The notes under the pieces: generated by a model | Database searches by the model: none | What the model saw: only the letters and a program-made list of their open reading frames with translations | What the model was told of the DNA's origin: nothing | Source: a virus | IMG/VR virus record: IMGVR_UViG_3300023178_002129 | Span: 1 to 48,022 of that record | Length of the DNA stretch: 48,022 nucleotides | Direction: 5' to 3' (one strand) | Position numbers and translations under genes: made by a program | Part shown: positions 46,514 through 48,022 of the stretch, piece after piece | Position numbering within the stretch: the first letter of the stretch is position 1 | Layout of the letters: the number at the start of each line of letters is the position of its first letter

Positions 46514-47046
46514 TGCCCATACATGCAACACTTGACTTAGAAACACTTGATTATAAACCGTCAAGTACAGTACTCACAGTTGGTGGTGTAAAGTTTAATC
46601 CATATACTATGGATGATCCTTATGACAAATTTTACTGCCGTGTAAGTGTAGACGATCAAGATCGTTTTGGACGTACAGCAAGTGACAGTACAATTGAATG
46701 GTGGTCTCAACAAGATCCAAAAATTATGGAAGAAGCATTTGATCAGAATGGTGCTGTTACTATGTCTGATTTTTTGGATACACTAAACAAGTGGATTGTT
46801 GGTGTAGATGTTTTTTGGGGGCAAGGCTATGGTTTTGATTACACTATCCTAGAAGATATGTATAGAAACTTAGAGCGTCCTATTCCCTGGCGTTTTTGGC
46901 AGGTAAGGGATAGCAGGACATTGTTTTCGTTGTTGCGTGAAGATCCACGTAAAAAAATGCAAACAGATTTACACAATGCGTATGCAGATGCGTATTATCA
47001 AAGTAAAGCAATTCAAATTGCACTTAGTGATTTAGGAGTAGCATGA
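46513..47046 (+). CDS. DEDDh 3'-5' exonuclease (RNase T/DnaQ fold)
   Basis: 177 residues from the ATG at 46513 (AAAGG upstream). LDLETLD carries the first Asp and Glu, GQGYGFDYTIL the next Asp, and DLHNAYADAYYQ the His and last Asp. This is the single-domain exonuclease type seen in T4-like phages and in Rv2179c-like proteins. Acts on DNA or RNA ends. Confidence 0.75.
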   Translation: MPIHATLDLETLDYKPSSTVLTVGGVKFNPYTMDDPYDKFYCRVSVDDQDRFGRTASDSTIEWWSQQDPKIMEEAFDQNGAVTMSDFLDTLNKWIVGVDVFWGQGYGFDYTILEDMYRNLERPIPWRFWQVRDSRTLFSLLREDPRKKMQTDLHNAYADAYYQSKAIQIALSDLGVA

Positions 47047-47210
47047 TACGTTGGTATGATTATATAGCAGCATTTGTATTCGCAGAAGTATTATTAGTAA
47101 TAGCATTTTTTCCATATATTGGATTTATTGCTGCATATGCAGTATATGAATATGGTTGGAATTGGTACTGTAATTATAGATTAGAACAGGAGTATAATAA
47201 ATGGCGTTAG
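47043..47210 (+). CDS. Small membrane protein, 55 residues
   Basis: ATGA overlap with the exonuclease and 10-base overlap with clpP. Hydrophobic middle ([25 protein letters not shown]), Trp/Tyr-rich end. Not recognised. Confidence 0.6.
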   Translation: MIRWYDYIAAFVFAEVLLVIAFFPYIGFIAAYAVYEYGWNWYCNYRLEQEYNKWR

Positions 47211-47788
47211 TGCCTATTGTAGTTGATAAAACAAGTCAAGGTGAACGTAGTTATGACATCTACAGTCGCCTATTAAAAGACCGTGTAGTAATGCTAAACG
47301 GTGCAGTAGAAGATTATATGGCTAATCTAGTTGTTAGCCAACTATTATTTTTAGAAAGTGAAAATCCAGATAAAGATATTACACTTTATGTTAACAGTCC
47401 AGGCGGTGTTATTACAGCTGGTATGAGCATCTATGATACTATGCAATATATTAAACCAGATGTAACTACGGTTGTAATGGGACAAGCATGTAGCATGGGT
47501 AGTTTCCTTGCACAAGCAGGTGCGCCTGGCAAACGCTATGTATTGCCACACAGTCGTACAATGATTCACCAACCAAGCGGAGGTGCACGTGGTATGCAAA
47601 GTGACATTGAAATTCAATACAAAGAAATCACACATATGAAAAAGATGTTGACAGATTTGTATGTTAAACATAATACTAAAGGCAAGACTTATGCTGACTT
47701 TGAACGTGACATGGATAGAGATAATTTTATGACAGCACAAGAAGCAGTTGATTACGGTCTTGCAGATCAAGTAATTGAAAAACGATAA
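47201..47788 (+). CDS. clpP: ATP-dependent Clp protease proteolytic subunit
   Basis: 195 residues. Catalytic Ser98 ([10 protein letters not shown]), His123 (MIHQPSGG) and Asp174 (MDRDNFM). The adaptor-contact and axial N-terminal region are present ([16 protein letters not shown]). With phage ClpS and the tmRNA tag ending LAA, it points to control of host proteolysis; the ATPase must come from elsewhere. AGGAG precedes the start. Confidence 0.9.
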   Translation: MALVPIVVDKTSQGERSYDIYSRLLKDRVVMLNGAVEDYMANLVVSQLLFLESENPDKDITLYVNSPGGVITAGMSIYDTMQYIKPDVTTVVMGQACSMGSFLAQAGAPGKRYVLPHSRTMIHQPSGGARGMQSDIEIQYKEITHMKKMLTDLYVKHNTKGKTYADFERDMDRDNFMTAQEAVDYGLADQVIEKR

Positions 47789-47854
47789 ATATGAATCAGT
47801 GGACTAAACAGGGATCGACCCACTATAAACATTCCGCCCCCTCTAAAATAGAGG
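47784..47854 (+). promoter_or_regulatory. Late promoter and folded leader before the last gene
   Basis: GATAAATA at 47784-47791. Then AGTGG/CCACT (47798/47820) and CCTCTA-AAA-TAGAGG (47840-47854), whose right arm contains the GAGG ribosome-binding site of the next gene. A translation switch is possible; no known riboswitch class is recognised. Confidence 0.5.
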
Positions 47855-47860
47855 TATAAA

Positions 47861-48022
47861 ATGCAACCAGTAACATACAAATATGTAAGTACAAAAGAAT
47901 ATCACAATGCTTTTCCATGTGCATATAGACAGTGGAAAGCTGACAGTCATTGTAATCAAATACACGGTTACTCGTTTAGTATGAAGTTTTATTTTGGAAC
48001 TGACACACTAGATGCTCGTAAC
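47861..48022 (+). CDS. 6-pyruvoyl-tetrahydropterin synthase/QueD family (partial)
   Basis: 54 residues before the window ends. FPCAYRQWKADSHCNQIHGYSFSMKF contains the catalytic Cys and zinc-binding His of the family. In phages this enzyme often belongs to deazapurine (preQ0) or pterin pathways. The C-terminal half is outside the window. Confidence 0.7.
   Translation, partial: MQPVTYKYVSTKEYHNAFPCAYRQWKADSHCNQIHGYSFSMKFYFGTDTLDARN

Noticed and set aside
1-48022. CRISPR array, insertion sequence, tRNA genes or integrase with attachment site
   Set aside because: No spaced direct repeats, no transposase or integrase, no cloverleaf seen on either strand by reading; a tRNAscan or CRISPR search was not possible.

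Overview
The window looks like part of a T4-like (myovirus-type) marine phage genome rather than a cellular chromosome. It is A+T-rich and tightly packed. Genes overlap by 1-4 bases (ATGA, TAATG) across long runs. Class Ia ribonucleotide reductase, glutaredoxin, a PAAR tip and baseplate/fibre-like proteins sit beside many small conserved phage-type genes. Copies of the T4 late promoter octamer TATAAATA and close variants precede gene after gene. An alphaproteobacterial host is likely, because the tmRNA gene is circularly permuted (two-piece) and the genome carries DUF1127-type and bS21 genes. A pelagibacter (SAR11) myophage is my best guess; this is inference and no database was searched.

Layout. 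0.2-8.5 kb: small structural or packaged-protein genes, a ligase-like nucleotidyltransferase, a coiled-coil/TM protein, fibre-like proteins and a PD-(D/E)XK nuclease. 8.5-12.6 kb: nrdA-nrdB-glutaredoxin operon. 12.6-15.5 kb: PAAR tip and a large baseplate-like protein. 15.5-18.8 kb: small early genes behind sigma70-type promoters, an HNH nuclease and a SleB-type cell-wall hydrolase. 18.8-22.3 kb: P-loop kinase, SNase-like protein, a 668-residue membrane/coiled-coil protein. 22.3-26.1 kb: translation and proteostasis genes (IF-3, bS21, a structured leader, Hsp20, ClpS), GMP reductase and a nuclease. 26.2-30.4 kb: DUF1127 pair, YqgE, SGNH-like protein, permuted tmRNA with a gene inside its spacer, and a cascade of tiny genes. 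30.4-38.3 kb: outer-membrane proteins and a curli-type locus (CsgF, CsgG, two curlin-like proteins, FecR-like protein, a barrel-terminated surface protein). 38.3-43.6 kb: CHASE2-adenylate cyclase, alpha/beta hydrolase, SNase and a LamG-like protein. 43.6-45.1 kb: minus-strand cassette of small membrane proteins. 45.1-48.0 kb: glycine-zipper protein, exonuclease, ClpP and the start of a 6-pyruvoyl-tetrahydropterin synthase family gene.

Two promoter classes are visible. Early-type promoters have TTGAC(A/T/G), exactly 17 bases, then a TATATT-like -10 (ten examples). Late-type promoters are NNTAAATA. In eight genes the late octamer is followed by exactly five bases and then the start codon, which would put +1 on the start codon and give leaderless late mRNAs. 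At 35,860 a late promoter overlaps one arm of a hairpin that buries the ribosome-binding site, so only late transcripts should be translated well.

The most unusual parts are the late-expressed curli-type secretion locus next to a CHASE2 cyclase, the permuted tmRNA whose spacer holds a protein gene and a folded RNA, the pairing of IF-3 and bS21 with leaderless mRNAs, and an amber-interrupted small gene.
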